The translations under genes and the position numbers were made by a program. Positions 1 through 6,359 of a stretch of DNA of 6,544 nt are shown here, one piece after another. The notes below the pieces were generated by a model. It was not told the origin of the DNA. It made no database searches and saw only the letters and a list, made by a program, of their open reading frames with translations. The stretch's first letter is position 1. The number at the start of each line of letters is the position of its first letter. The stretch spans positions 1 through 6,544 of the forward strand of contig CAIVXP010000029.1 of assembly GCA_903909905.1 (NCBI GenBank), read 5' to 3'. Source of the stretch: Akkermansiaceae bacterium (GTDB taxonomy: Bacteria; Verrucomicrobiota; Verrucomicrobiia; Verrucomicrobiales; Akkermansiaceae).

Positions 1-270
1 CGGCAACGCAATCACATTCTCATAATGCTCCACTGCAGGAGTCAAAAACACAAAACCGTTCGCTTCCAACACACCGGGAAAAATTGCCCTGTAATCCGTC
101 TGAAGCTTGAGCTTGCCGATGCTTACCTTGATCGCTGTTTCCCAGGCTGATGCATGACTCACAAAAAGTTCATTCGAAGCATCCTCCATTGCAGCCCTCG
201 CTTTGGGACTTAATATGGGACTCCCTTCGCAAAACCACAGCAGCGCGTGAGTGTCGATTAGCAACCTCAT
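1..270 (-). CDS. PIN-domain toxin, VapC-like (3' end outside the window)
   Basis: I translated this by hand from the ATG at 270-268; 90 residues are visible and the frame is open to the left edge. It begins MRLLIDTHALLWFCEG, the typical start of small PIN-domain ribonucleases of the VapC class, closest in style to the Sll0205-like group. The first conserved acidic residue is D6, and E44 in the AWE segment (42-44) fits the second metal-binding position. The third acidic cluster, usually an HRDPFDR-like motif just after the ALP seen at the edge, lies outside the window, so activity cannot be judged. Such toxins cleave RNA (tRNA, rRNA or mRNA) with Mg2+ or Mn2+ and are neutralised by the cognate antitoxin. 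The start overlaps the antitoxin stop as ATGA, which implies translational coupling. GC is about 50% by hand count (136 of 270), lower than in the neighbouring genes, consistent with horizontal acquisition. Confidence 0.88.
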   Translation of the reverse strand, partial: MRLLIDTHALLWFCEGSPILSPKARAAMEDASNELFVSHASAWETAIKVSIGKLKLQTDYRAIFPGVLEANGFVFLTPAVEHYENVIALP

Positions 271-524
271 GCCATGTAGTCCTTGAAGTCATCAAGTGGC
301 TCATCGAAATCCGGAGACAACGAAATTTTCCCGCGCAAACAGCCGAAGCCTTTCAAATTCACCATCGATTCCGCAACCCCATGTTCCACTGACGCACCGA
401 CAGGCTCCAATTCCGCCCTTACCCGGATGGATTGGTGCTGCCACGCCTTGGGCAGGGGTAGGTGCAAAGTGCCGTCAGCATCAGGCTCAATGATCGTTGA
501 AATTAAATTCATGGTACAAACCAT
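267..524 (-). CDS. VapB-like antitoxin, DUF2281 type
   Basis: This 85-residue protein lies immediately upstream of the PIN toxin and ends inside its start codon (ATGA, 270-267). The N-terminal part has the DGTLHLPLP strand pattern (about 18-26) seen in antitoxins that form a small dimeric DNA-binding beta fold. The C-terminus, GKISLSPDFDEPLDDFKDYM, matches the DFDEPLxDFKxY tail that I know from DUF2281 antitoxins; in related pairs such a tail wraps the toxin active site. Expected role: bind and silence the PIN toxin and repress the shared promoter. Two starts are possible, the ATG at 524 and the in-frame ATG at 512. The second gives MNLISTIIEPD, a more family-like beginning. Neither has a convincing ribosome binding site. 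The DUF2281 name comes from memory of the tail motif, not from a search; the pairing with a PIN gene makes the antitoxin role fairly safe. Confidence 0.8.
   Translation of the reverse strand: MVCTMNLISTIIEPDADGTLHLPLPKAWQHQSIRVRAELEPVGASVEHGVAESMVNLKGFGCLRGKISLSPDFDEPLDDFKDYMA
511..524. repeat. Short inverted repeat over the antitoxin start codons
   Basis: ATGGT (511-515) and ACCAT (520-524) are perfect 5-base arms around a 4-base spacer. On the minus strand the first arm contains the ATG at 524, and the second runs into the alternative ATG at 512. It could be an autoregulatory operator or an mRNA hairpin at the start. The arms are short and chance is possible. Confidence 0.35.
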
Positions 525-531
525 ACGGAAT

Positions 532-547
532 TTTACGGTATTGTAAA
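532..547. promoter_or_regulatory. Possible operator/promoter element of the toxin-antitoxin pair
   Basis: TTTAC (532-536) and GTAAA (543-547) form a second short inverted repeat just upstream of the antitoxin. Read on the minus strand it contains TACAAT (545-540), five of six matches to a sigma-70 -10 box, but no good -35 box sits at the usual distance. The same stretch has CCGTA twice as a direct repeat (minus strand, 10 bases apart). Toxin-antitoxin operons are commonly repressed through such elements near the promoter; here that is inference. Confidence 0.3.
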
Positions 548-661
548 CTACTCAAGCTCTTTTCTCCTTTCCAAAACCCCAGACAAAGCATCCCACCGCT
601 TGGAAAATCACACAAATCGCGAATCCGTTCGGCTCAGCTCCCCCACCCCCAGCGGTTTTGA

Positions 662-671
662 TTGCATGCAA
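662..671. promoter_or_regulatory. 10-bp palindrome upstream of parA
   Basis: TTGCATGCAA is a perfect palindrome 50 bases before the parA start, within the 197-base divergent region 525-721. No convincing -35/-10 pair for parA was found; TATCAAT at 688-694 is the best weak -10 candidate. GGGTGA at 712-717, four bases before the ATG at 722, is a weak but usable ribosome binding site. A 10-bp palindrome is expected several times by chance in a window of this size. Confidence 0.2.
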
Positions 672-721
672 GCCCCCCACTCGAGAGTATCAATGCGCCC
701 ACCGCCAGATCGGGTGAAATC

Positions 722-1525
722 ATGAAAGTCATTGCCGTCGCAAATCAGAAGGGAGGAGTGGGCAAAACCACCACCGCTCTCAACCTCTCCGCCGCATTGG
801 CGCTTCGCGGGCAACGCGTGCTGCTTGTCGATCTCGATCCGCAAGCGAACTGCACCAGCGGCCTCGGCATCGACGCACCCGAAGGCAGCAGCCTGTACCC
901 AGTCCTGATCGGCAAGGCCGGCGTCCGCGATCAAATCATCGCCAGCGGCCGCGAAAACCTTTCAATCATACCCTCGGAAATGGACCTTGCCGGCGTCGAA
1001 ATCGAACTCGCCCGCAGCGATGACCACCTCACCCGCCTGCGCGAACTGCTCCAAGGCCTCAAGCCGAACGACCTCTTCGAGTTCTGCATCCTCGATACAC
1101 CACCCTCACTCGGTGTACTCATGACATCCGCTCTCGCCGCTGCCGATGAAATCCTCATCCCACTCCAATGCGAGTGGTTCGGCCTCGAAGGCCTCGCAAA
1201 AATCGTTTATGTGATCGATCAAATCCGCGAGTCCGACGCCAACCCGCAACTCCGCCTTGAAGGCATCGTGATGACGATGTTCGACGGCCGCACCCTACTC
1301 TCACGCCAAGTGGTCGAAGAAGTTTCCAACTACTTCCCCGAGCAAATCTATCGCACGATGATCCCGCGCTCGATCCGCATCGGCGAGGCACCCAGCCACG
1401 GCAAATCCATCTTCGAACACGATCCCAGCGGATCCGGCGCCCAAGCCTACGGCAAACTCGCCGATGAATTCCTCACCCGCCACTCGGTCTGCGGACCCCT
1501 GCTGGCGAAGTCGGCGCTCCCTTGA
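722..1525 (+). CDS. parA: ParA/Soj-family partitioning ATPase
   Basis: A 267-residue protein, normal size for chromosomal ParA/Soj. ParA ATPases bind ATP, dimerise on DNA and are released by a ParB partner, moving DNA or large complexes across the nucleoid. All hallmarks are visible: the deviant Walker A KGGVGKTT at 10-17 with signature lysine K10 and catalytic-loop K15; VDLDPQAN at 36-43; the Walker B region ILDTPPS at 123-129 with D125; IPRSIRIGEAPSHGKSI at 214-230; and the usual SGSGAQAYGKLADEF near 236-250. The ATG at 722 is chosen because ParA proteins start right before this beta strand; the upstream in-frame ATG at 662 would add 20 unconserved residues. After RH (253-254) the C-terminus, SVCGPLLAKSALP, is not ParA-like and seems to be encoded by the repeat that fills the downstream gap. 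No parB follows, so a dedicated plasmid-like parAB pair is not shown; the partner may lie elsewhere. Confidence 0.93.
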   Translation: MKVIAVANQKGGVGKTTTALNLSAALALRGQRVLLVDLDPQANCTSGLGIDAPEGSSLYPVLIGKAGVRDQIIASGRENLSIIPSEMDLAGVEIELARSDDHLTRLRELLQGLKPNDLFEFCILDTPPSLGVLMTSALAAADEILIPLQCEWFGLEGLAKIVYVIDQIRESDANPQLRLEGIVMTMFDGRTLLSRQVVEEVSNYFPEQIYRTMIPRSIRIGEAPSHGKSIFEHDPSGSGAQAYGKLADEFLTRHSVCGPLLAKSALP

Positions 1526-1570
1526 TGAAGCTACTTCTTCTCTTGTGTCTACTTCCGGTAGGGCGACGCG

Positions 1571-1600
1571 GCCCGCGGCGCCGAAACCATCGCCGCAGGC
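1571..1600. other. GC-rich stem-loop in the convergent gap
   Basis: GCCCGCGGCG (1571-1580) pairs with CGCCGCAGGC (1591-1600) at nine of ten positions around a 10-base loop. This is the strongest hairpin in the window that I can find by eye. It lies 45 bases after the parA stop and about 80 bases beyond the ATPase stop on the other strand. There is no following T-run on either strand, so it is not a canonical intrinsic terminator; it could still protect 3' ends or be a fold of the repeat element. Confidence 0.5.
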
Positions 1601-1631
1601 TCTAAAGCCGGCAAGATGCCCGCGCTCACTT

Positions 1632-1654
1632 GGAGAGGCTACTTTTTCCTCTCC
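1632..1654. other. Stem-loop after the ATPase gene
   Basis: GGAGAGG (1632-1638) and CCTCTCC (1648-1654) are perfect 7-base arms with a 9-base loop. On the minus strand the hairpin begins 26 bases after the ATPase stop, but no T-run follows it, so any terminator role is uncertain. It is part of the second repeat block. Beside it, AATATCC is directly duplicated at 1658-1671. Confidence 0.45.
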
Positions 1655-1680
1655 CCAAATATCCAATATCCACTGTCTCT

Positions 1681-4116
1681 TCACCAAGCCTCATCGCCAC
1701 GGCCGTCGTAGGGCAGCCACAGCAAGGCGACCTTGCCAACCTTCACATCGGTCTTGGTCGGTTTGATGGATTCGGTTTCCAAAACCAAAGCCGCCGGATC
1801 ATAGGAGCCCGAAATCTTCGAAATCTCCTCTTCCATTTCGGCCTGCAGTGTTTGTAACTCGCCGGCGATGCCCGCCACCTTGGCATCGGCATTCGCGACA
1901 TCCTGATGCTGCTTGTACGCACTGCTCGCTTTGCCGATCGCCGTGCTCCCGCGCGTGAGTGTGCCCAGACCCGCCTTGCGTCCGAGCAGGCCACCCAACA
2001 AGCCGCCAAGCATCGACACACCCGCCTGCATCTTCGCCGCATTGGCCTCGGCCTTTTCCTTCGCCAATTGCACTTCCGCACTGCGCATCCTGGTTTCCAA
2101 GGCAGAGATTTTTTTCGTCGCCGCCGCACGCACTTTTTCCACCGCGGCATCGCGCACTTCGCGCGCTTGATGCACCAACCGCGCGCGGAAATCCGCCTCG
2201 CTCTCACCAAGCTTCGACCATGCCTTGAGCGCCGCGCAGCTGAATACATCCGCCCGCTCATTGCGATACATCCACTCGGCAAAGTCCTTCTCGACCTGCT
2301 TGTAGTTCGCCGCATTCATCGCATAGCCCGGTAGCTCATCAAATCCCGCACCCGCCGCCGGATCCGCCGAAAGCACGGACAGCGCAACATCGAAATTCGT
2401 CTCCCAATCAATGCCCTGCGCCCCGATCGGATTCACCAGATTGAGCGCACGACTGCCATCCACACCGGTCTTGGCCGAGGAAAAATGCACCGTGCCCTGA
2501 CGCAACAAATGCGGACGATAGACGACATCCTCACCACCACCCGCCACCGGCACAAACAGCTCGCTCACGCCCGCACCCACCACCGGGCGCTGACCCTTTC
2601 CCGTCGCAACTGCCGCAGCAGACTGCGCCATCGCCATCGGATTCGGCGCAAGCTCAGCCACCGCCGGTGCGCTTTCCACCGCAAACTCCGCACGCTTGGG
2701 GTCCATGAGCGTCTTGATCTGACCCCGCGTCAGCGGACCTGTCAGATAACTCATCACCCACCGCACATGAAAGATCATCGGCCCGCTTTCATGCACGTTG
2801 TTCATCAAGAAAATCCGATTGCCCAAGCCCGAGATGAATCGCTCCATCGAGGCACGATCAAATTTCGCGTTCTGCGATCCCGCCGCACCTTCAAGCCCGT
2901 CGAGCACACGCATCTTGTCGCGCTCGGTTTGCAAACGCCCCAAAAACCAAGTGCCAATGTTCGAAAGCGCCTTGTAATCGAGATCCACCGGATTCTGCGT
3001 CGCCAACAAACAACCCAAACCAAATGCACGCCCTTGCTTGAGCAGCGTCATCATCGGCCGCTTCGATGGCGGATTCGCACTCGGTGGCAGATAACCGAAA
3101 ATTTCATCCATGTAGAGCAAGGCACGCAGCGAAGTCGTGCCATTCTGCGCGCGCATCCAACCCAACATCTGGTTCATCAGCAGGCTCACGAAAAACATCC
3201 GCTCGGCATCACCAAGGTGGGCGATCGAAAAAATCGAAATCCGCGGCTTGCCGGCTGGCGTGTGCAGCATGCTCGCAATGTCGAGCGGCGGACCTTCCAG
3301 CCATGTCGCAAAGCCCGGCGATGCAAGCAGGTTGTTGAATTTCAAGGCCAACACCTGACGCGACTTCTCCGGAAAGAACGACTCAATGTCGATGATGCCA
3401 ACCTTGTCGAAGGCCGGCTTCTGAATGTGCCGCACCAAGGACTCGAGCGTGATGTCCTGCCCGCTCGCCCAGGCCTTTTGGAAAATGGTCGAAAGCAAAA
3501 CCGCTTCAGGGCTCTTGATCGGATCCGCGGTTACACCCACCAACGAAAGCAACGACGACACGGTGCTCTCCACACGCTCACCAAACAACTCACCATCATC
3601 GACAATCTCAAACGGCGGCGCCTCAAGCGATGCAAGAATCGACACCGGAATGCCCGCCTTGCTGCCGGGTGTGAACACATTCATATCCACCTTCTCACGA
3701 AACCTCGCGATTCGCCCTTCATCCTGGCCCCAATCAGCCAAGCCCTTCTTCCACATCGCCGCGGTTTTCTCCGCATGTTCGTCGGGCGAAATGCCTTTTT
3801 TCGCGGCATCGTCCTCGTTGATCCATGGCTGAAAACTCGCCGCATCCAGCGATGGAAATGCCAAAAGCAAATTGGAAATGTCGCCCTTCGGATCAATCAC
3901 GATCGCCGGGATACCATCCATCGCCGCCTCTTCGAGCAAAGCAAGGCAAAGGCCGGTCTTGCCCGATCCGGTCATGCCCAGCACCACCCCGTGGGTCACC
4001 AGATCCTTCGAATCATAAAGCACCAAACCATCCTCGACCTTCTTCGCCTCGAGATCGTATTCGCGCCCCAAATAAAATTGACCAAGCTTTTCGTATTCGT
4101 CGGGTGAGATGCTCAT
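1681..4116 (-). CDS. HerA/DUF87-type P-loop ATPase
   Basis: An 811-residue protein of the FtsK-HerA class, in which six subunits form a ring motor on DNA or protein substrates. Walker A is GMTGSGKT at 47-54 (K53, T54), followed by AIVIDPKGDISNLL (71-84), typical of DUF87-like proteins. Walker B is LLYMDE at 333-338 (D337, E338); the polar sensor segment is LLATQNPVD at 370-378, with QGRAFGLG (361-368) before it as a candidate arginine-finger region. Past the motor (about 480 on) comes an alanine/proline-rich linker, then a globular part (about 515-640), a charged coiled coil (about 640-695), the glycine-zipper-like MLGGLLGGLLGRKAG (702-716) and a second helix (about 740-768). Position 4116 is a good start: an AGGA lies 10 bases upstream and YLGREYDL follows soon after. 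No NurA-type nuclease is adjacent, so a role in end resection is not supported. It is probably co-transcribed with the PBP2 gene. Function beyond ATPase motor is unknown; I do not assign a symbol. Confidence 0.87.
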   Translation of the reverse strand: MSISPDEYEKLGQFYLGREYDLEAKKVEDGLVLYDSKDLVTHGVVLGMTGSGKTGLCLALLEEAAMDGIPAIVIDPKGDISNLLLAFPSLDAASFQPWINEDDAAKKGISPDEHAEKTAAMWKKGLADWGQDEGRIARFREKVDMNVFTPGSKAGIPVSILASLEAPPFEIVDDGELFGERVESTVSSLLSLVGVTADPIKSPEAVLLSTIFQKAWASGQDITLESLVRHIQKPAFDKVGIIDIESFFPEKSRQVLALKFNNLLASPGFATWLEGPPLDIASMLHTPAGKPRISIFSIAHLGDAERMFFVSLLMNQMLGWMRAQNGTTSLRALLYMDEIFGYLPPSANPPSKRPMMTLLKQGRAFGLGCLLATQNPVDLDYKALSNIGTWFLGRLQTERDKMRVLDGLEGAAGSQNAKFDRASMERFISGLGNRIFLMNNVHESGPMIFHVRWVMSYLTGPLTRGQIKTLMDPKRAEFAVESAPAVAELAPNPMAMAQSAAAVATGKGQRPVVGAGVSELFVPVAGGGEDVVYRPHLLRQGTVHFSSAKTGVDGSRALNLVNPIGAQGIDWETNFDVALSVLSADPAAGAGFDELPGYAMNAANYKQVEKDFAEWMYRNERADVFSCAALKAWSKLGESEADFRARLVHQAREVRDAAVEKVRAAATKKISALETRMRSAEVQLAKEKAEANAAKMQAGVSMLGGLLGGLLGRKAGLGTLTRGSTAIGKASSAYKQHQDVANADAKVAGIAGELQTLQAEMEEEISKISGSYDPAALVLETESIKPTKTDVKVGKVALLWLPYDGRGDEAW

Positions 4117-4163
4117 TTCACTGACATCCTGCGAAGCCGCGGGAAAAACTCCAGCCAGAACAT
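4113..4163 (-). CDS. Possible 16-codon reading frame leading into the ATPase gene (speculative)
   Basis: On the minus strand an ATG at 4163-4161 opens a 16-residue frame, MFWLEFFPRLRRMSVK, whose TGA overlaps the ATPase ATG as ATGA (4116-4113). The frame is the same as that of the PBP2 gene and is open for 30 codons after the PBP2 stop, so it could also be read-through or a decayed C-terminal stretch. No ribosome binding site is visible before it. An open stretch of this length is not unusual by chance. If translated, it would couple ATPase translation to an upstream ribosome. Confidence 0.15.
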   Translation of the reverse strand: MFWLEFFPRLRRMSVK

Positions 4164-4205
4164 CACGAAACTTGGGCAGGCCAAAATCCCATCTCGCAGG
4201 CAGGC

Positions 4206-6359
4206 TCAGTCGTTCCCAACATCTTCCACATTCTCGTCCAACACATCATCATCCTCCTCCACCGGCAAGGCAGGCAATGCACCGCCATCACCGGAACCGG
4301 AAAAATTGGCATCCGCCCGCGGCACGACATCACCACCCTCGGCCACGTCATCCACGGGCAAGGCACGAATCACCCCACGGCCATCGGACTCAACATCCAC
4401 CGAATTCTCCACACGCTCGCTATCCTCATTCCCCTCAACATCGTCGATCTTCGGCAACAACACCGGTGCCGACTGCTCGACCGCCTCGCCGGTTTCTTCA
4501 TTCACCACCACCAAGGCCTTCTTCGGCGGCGCGATGACTTCCTTGATGTCGCCTTTGATGCCTAGGAAAAATTTCTGCACCATCGGAGCCGCCATGCGAC
4601 CACCCGATACGCCCTCACCCGGCCTGCCTTCGTAGAGCACCGCAAACGCATAACGCGGATTCGACCGCGGCATGAATCCCGCAAACCACGCAAGCCGCTG
4701 ATTCTTCGACTTGGGCCCCCACTGCGCCGTTCCGGTCTTGCCACACAATTCGGCATAACCAAGCCCCGCACTGCGACCGGTGCCACCACCAGCATTGACC
4801 ACATCCGACATCCCCTGATGCACCACCTGCACGGCCTTTTCACTCAAGCCCAAGGTGTTCTTGCGCTCCGGCACCGGTGCCTGCACCACCCGCCCGCGTG
4901 TGTCCTGCACCTGCGAAATCAAGCGCACCTTCGGCAAAGCCCCACCATTCGCGATCCCCGCCATCGCCTGCGCCACCTGCAGCGGCGATGCCAACAAACT
5001 CCCCTGCCCGATCGAAAGGTTCGCGGTGTCGCCATCCAAGATTCGTCGCTTCTCATGCTTCAACATCCACTCGTCGTTCGGCACCAAGCCCGGCGTCTCA
5101 CCAATCAATGGCAATCCGGTCTTCTCGCCAAATCCCAATCTCCGCGCCAAACTCAGAAACGAGGTGGGCCCGATGTCGATGCCCACTTGGTAAAACCAGG
5201 TGTTGCATGACCTCGCGATCGCACGCTTCACATTGATGCTGCCCTCAGGCCCGCGACTCCAATTCTTGAAAACCGTGCGGCCAATGTTGATCGCTGCCGG
5301 ACAATAAATCGTCGAGTCCTCCGTCACCAAACCATTGTTGAGAGCGACCAAGGCGACAATCGGCTTAAAGGAAGAAGCCGGCGGATAGGCCGATTGAAAT
5401 GCCCTGCCAAACAAGGGCTGAGAGGGGTCATCTTGCAATTGCTTGAACGCCTCAGTGCTGATCCCCGGAATGAAGCTATTCAAATCAAAAGTCGGACGCG
5501 ATGCCATCACCAGCACCTCGCCGGTCACAACATCCACCACCACGAAGGCACCGCGACGGCAGCCACCGCGCAAAATCTTTTCCGCAAGCCGTTGCCATTT
5601 CAGGTCGATCGTCGTTACCAGCGTGCCACCCGGCCGCGGACGCTTGACCTGCTCCTCCAACAACTTGTTGCCGTTCTCGTCGAACAACAGCTTCTTCATG
5701 CCCGCATCACCGGTCAGTTGCGCATTGTAAATTTTCTCCAAACCCGAGCGACCTTCCGATTCCTCCCACAGCGGCTCATTGAAATTGATCGGCCCCGTCG
5801 GCAACTTGCCCACACTGCCCGCATATCCGATCACATGCGCCGCCAACTCACCCTCGGGGTAATACCGGCGGTACAATGGATTGAGAATCACTCCGCTCGG
5901 CAGCTTGCCCTCCAGCGCCAAGGCCTCCTTCTCGGCAATCTGCCCGCTCACCAACAATGGCAACCAACGCCGGTGAAGATAATGATCGTAAATTTCATCA
6001 TCAGTCTTGGGCTCGAGATCCTTGCGCGTTTCCGCCAGCGCATTCAACCGAGTCCGGGCCCAGTCGACCACAAACGCGCGATCCGCTTTTTCAAACTGAC
6101 GAAACTGCAGCGCGATCTGGTAAGCCACGGCATTCTGCGCCAGCGGTTCGCCATTACGATCGACGATCATGCCACGCGGCGCGGGGATCTTGAGCGTGAT
6201 GGCCCGCGCGTCCTTGCGCGTCATGATCGCGCCATCGGAAGGCCCCTTCGGCACCGCCCCAATCTCCGCCGACGCGTTCGCATCGGTTTCGGCATTCGCC
6301 ACCGAAACAAGCCACAAGCAAGTCAGTAGCCATCCTTTCAAAATCAATGCACGGACCAT
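4206..6359 (-). CDS. mrdA: Penicillin-binding protein 2 (class B transpeptidase)
   Basis: A 717-residue D,D-transpeptidase that cross-links peptidoglycan in the periplasm, normally the PBP2 partner of RodA in the elongasome. The pedestal motif RGMIVDRNGEPLA spans 62-74, with IGYAG (177-181) and RSGLEKIYNAQLTG (204-217) typical of PBP2. The transpeptidase motifs are SSFK at 329-332 (catalytic S329; STFK is commoner), SCN at 384-386 and KTGTA at 541-545, so the enzyme should be active. The N-terminus (LILKGWLLTCLWLVSVANA, 5-23) reads like a cleavable signal peptide with an ANA site instead of a plain membrane anchor, which is unusual. After the domain ends near 600 there is a tail of about 117 residues; residues 638-717 hold 26 Asp/Glu and only four Arg, with ALPV followed by an acidic run at 666 and 697. 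Most PBP2 proteins lack such a tail. No mreC, mreD or rodA is next to it in this window. Only a close GGA precedes the ATG. Confidence 0.92.
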   Translation of the reverse strand: MVRALILKGWLLTCLWLVSVANAETDANASAEIGAVPKGPSDGAIMTRKDARAITLKIPAPRGMIVDRNGEPLAQNAVAYQIALQFRQFEKADRAFVVDWARTRLNALAETRKDLEPKTDDEIYDHYLHRRWLPLLVSGQIAEKEALALEGKLPSGVILNPLYRRYYPEGELAAHVIGYAGSVGKLPTGPINFNEPLWEESEGRSGLEKIYNAQLTGDAGMKKLLFDENGNKLLEEQVKRPRPGGTLVTTIDLKWQRLAEKILRGGCRRGAFVVVDVVTGEVLVMASRPTFDLNSFIPGISTEAFKQLQDDPSQPLFGRAFQSAYPPASSFKPIVALVALNNGLVTEDSTIYCPAAINIGRTVFKNWSRGPEGSINVKRAIARSCNTWFYQVGIDIGPTSFLSLARRLGFGEKTGLPLIGETPGLVPNDEWMLKHEKRRILDGDTANLSIGQGSLLASPLQVAQAMAGIANGGALPKVRLISQVQDTRGRVVQAPVPERKNTLGLSEKAVQVVHQGMSDVVNAGGGTGRSAGLGYAELCGKTGTAQWGPKSKNQRLAWFAGFMPRSNPRYAFAVLYEGRPGEGVSGGRMAAPMVQKFFLGIKGDIKEVIAPPKKALVVVNEETGEAVEQSAPVLLPKIDDVEGNEDSERVENSVDVESDGRGVIRALPVDDVAEGGDVVPRADANFSGSGDGGALPALPVEEDDDVLDENVEDVGND

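Larger units (their letters stand above)
1483..1654. repeat. Degenerate intergenic repeat element between convergent genes
   Basis: Two related blocks face the same way about 106 bases apart. Block 1501-1540 (GCTGGCGAAG, then GCGCTC, then CTTGATGAAGCTACTTCTTC) resembles block 1607-1648 (GCCGGCAAGATGC, then GCGCTC, then CTTGGAGAGGCTACTTTTTC). Over the 21 bases after GCGCTC, 16 match. Between them lies a GC-rich segment that can fold. I associate GGCAAGATGCCxGCGCTC-type modules with intergenic repeats scattered through verrucomicrobial genomes; that is memory, not a search. The left end overlaps the last codons of parA and the outer boundaries are approximate. It fills the whole gap between the parA stop and the ATPase stop apart from about 26 bases at the right. 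Confidence 0.55.

Noticed and set aside
283..546. Plus-strand frames opposite the antitoxin
   Set aside because: Low-complexity composition and full overlap with the better supported antitoxin gene.
662..721. Upstream start for parA at 662
   Set aside because: It would add 20 unconserved residues before the beta strand that normally begins ParA, and GGGTGA sits before the ATG at 722.
525..721. A parS centromere site near parA
   Set aside because: No sequence close to TGTTTCACGTGAAACA is present here or in the convergent gap.
1301..1687. A 128-codon minus-strand frame across the parA end and the convergent gap
   Set aside because: It is the reverse reading of parA plus the repeat; no recognisable domain. 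It only reflects the repeat being open in that frame.
2485..4107. A 540-codon open frame on the plus strand opposite the ATPase gene
   Set aside because: Its translation is rich in Arg, His and Gln without any domain pattern, and it lies fully antisense to a gene with clear Walker motifs. Long antisense frames are common in GC-biased coding DNA.
4128..4200. Inverted repeat CCTGCGA/TCGCAGG between PBP2 and the ATPase gene
   Set aside because: The 7-base arms are 59 bases apart with little pairing between them, so a stable hairpin is doubtful.
5394..6329. A 311-codon plus-strand frame opposite the PBP2 gene
   Set aside because: Same reasoning: Arg/His-rich antisense shadow of a gene with all three transpeptidase motifs.
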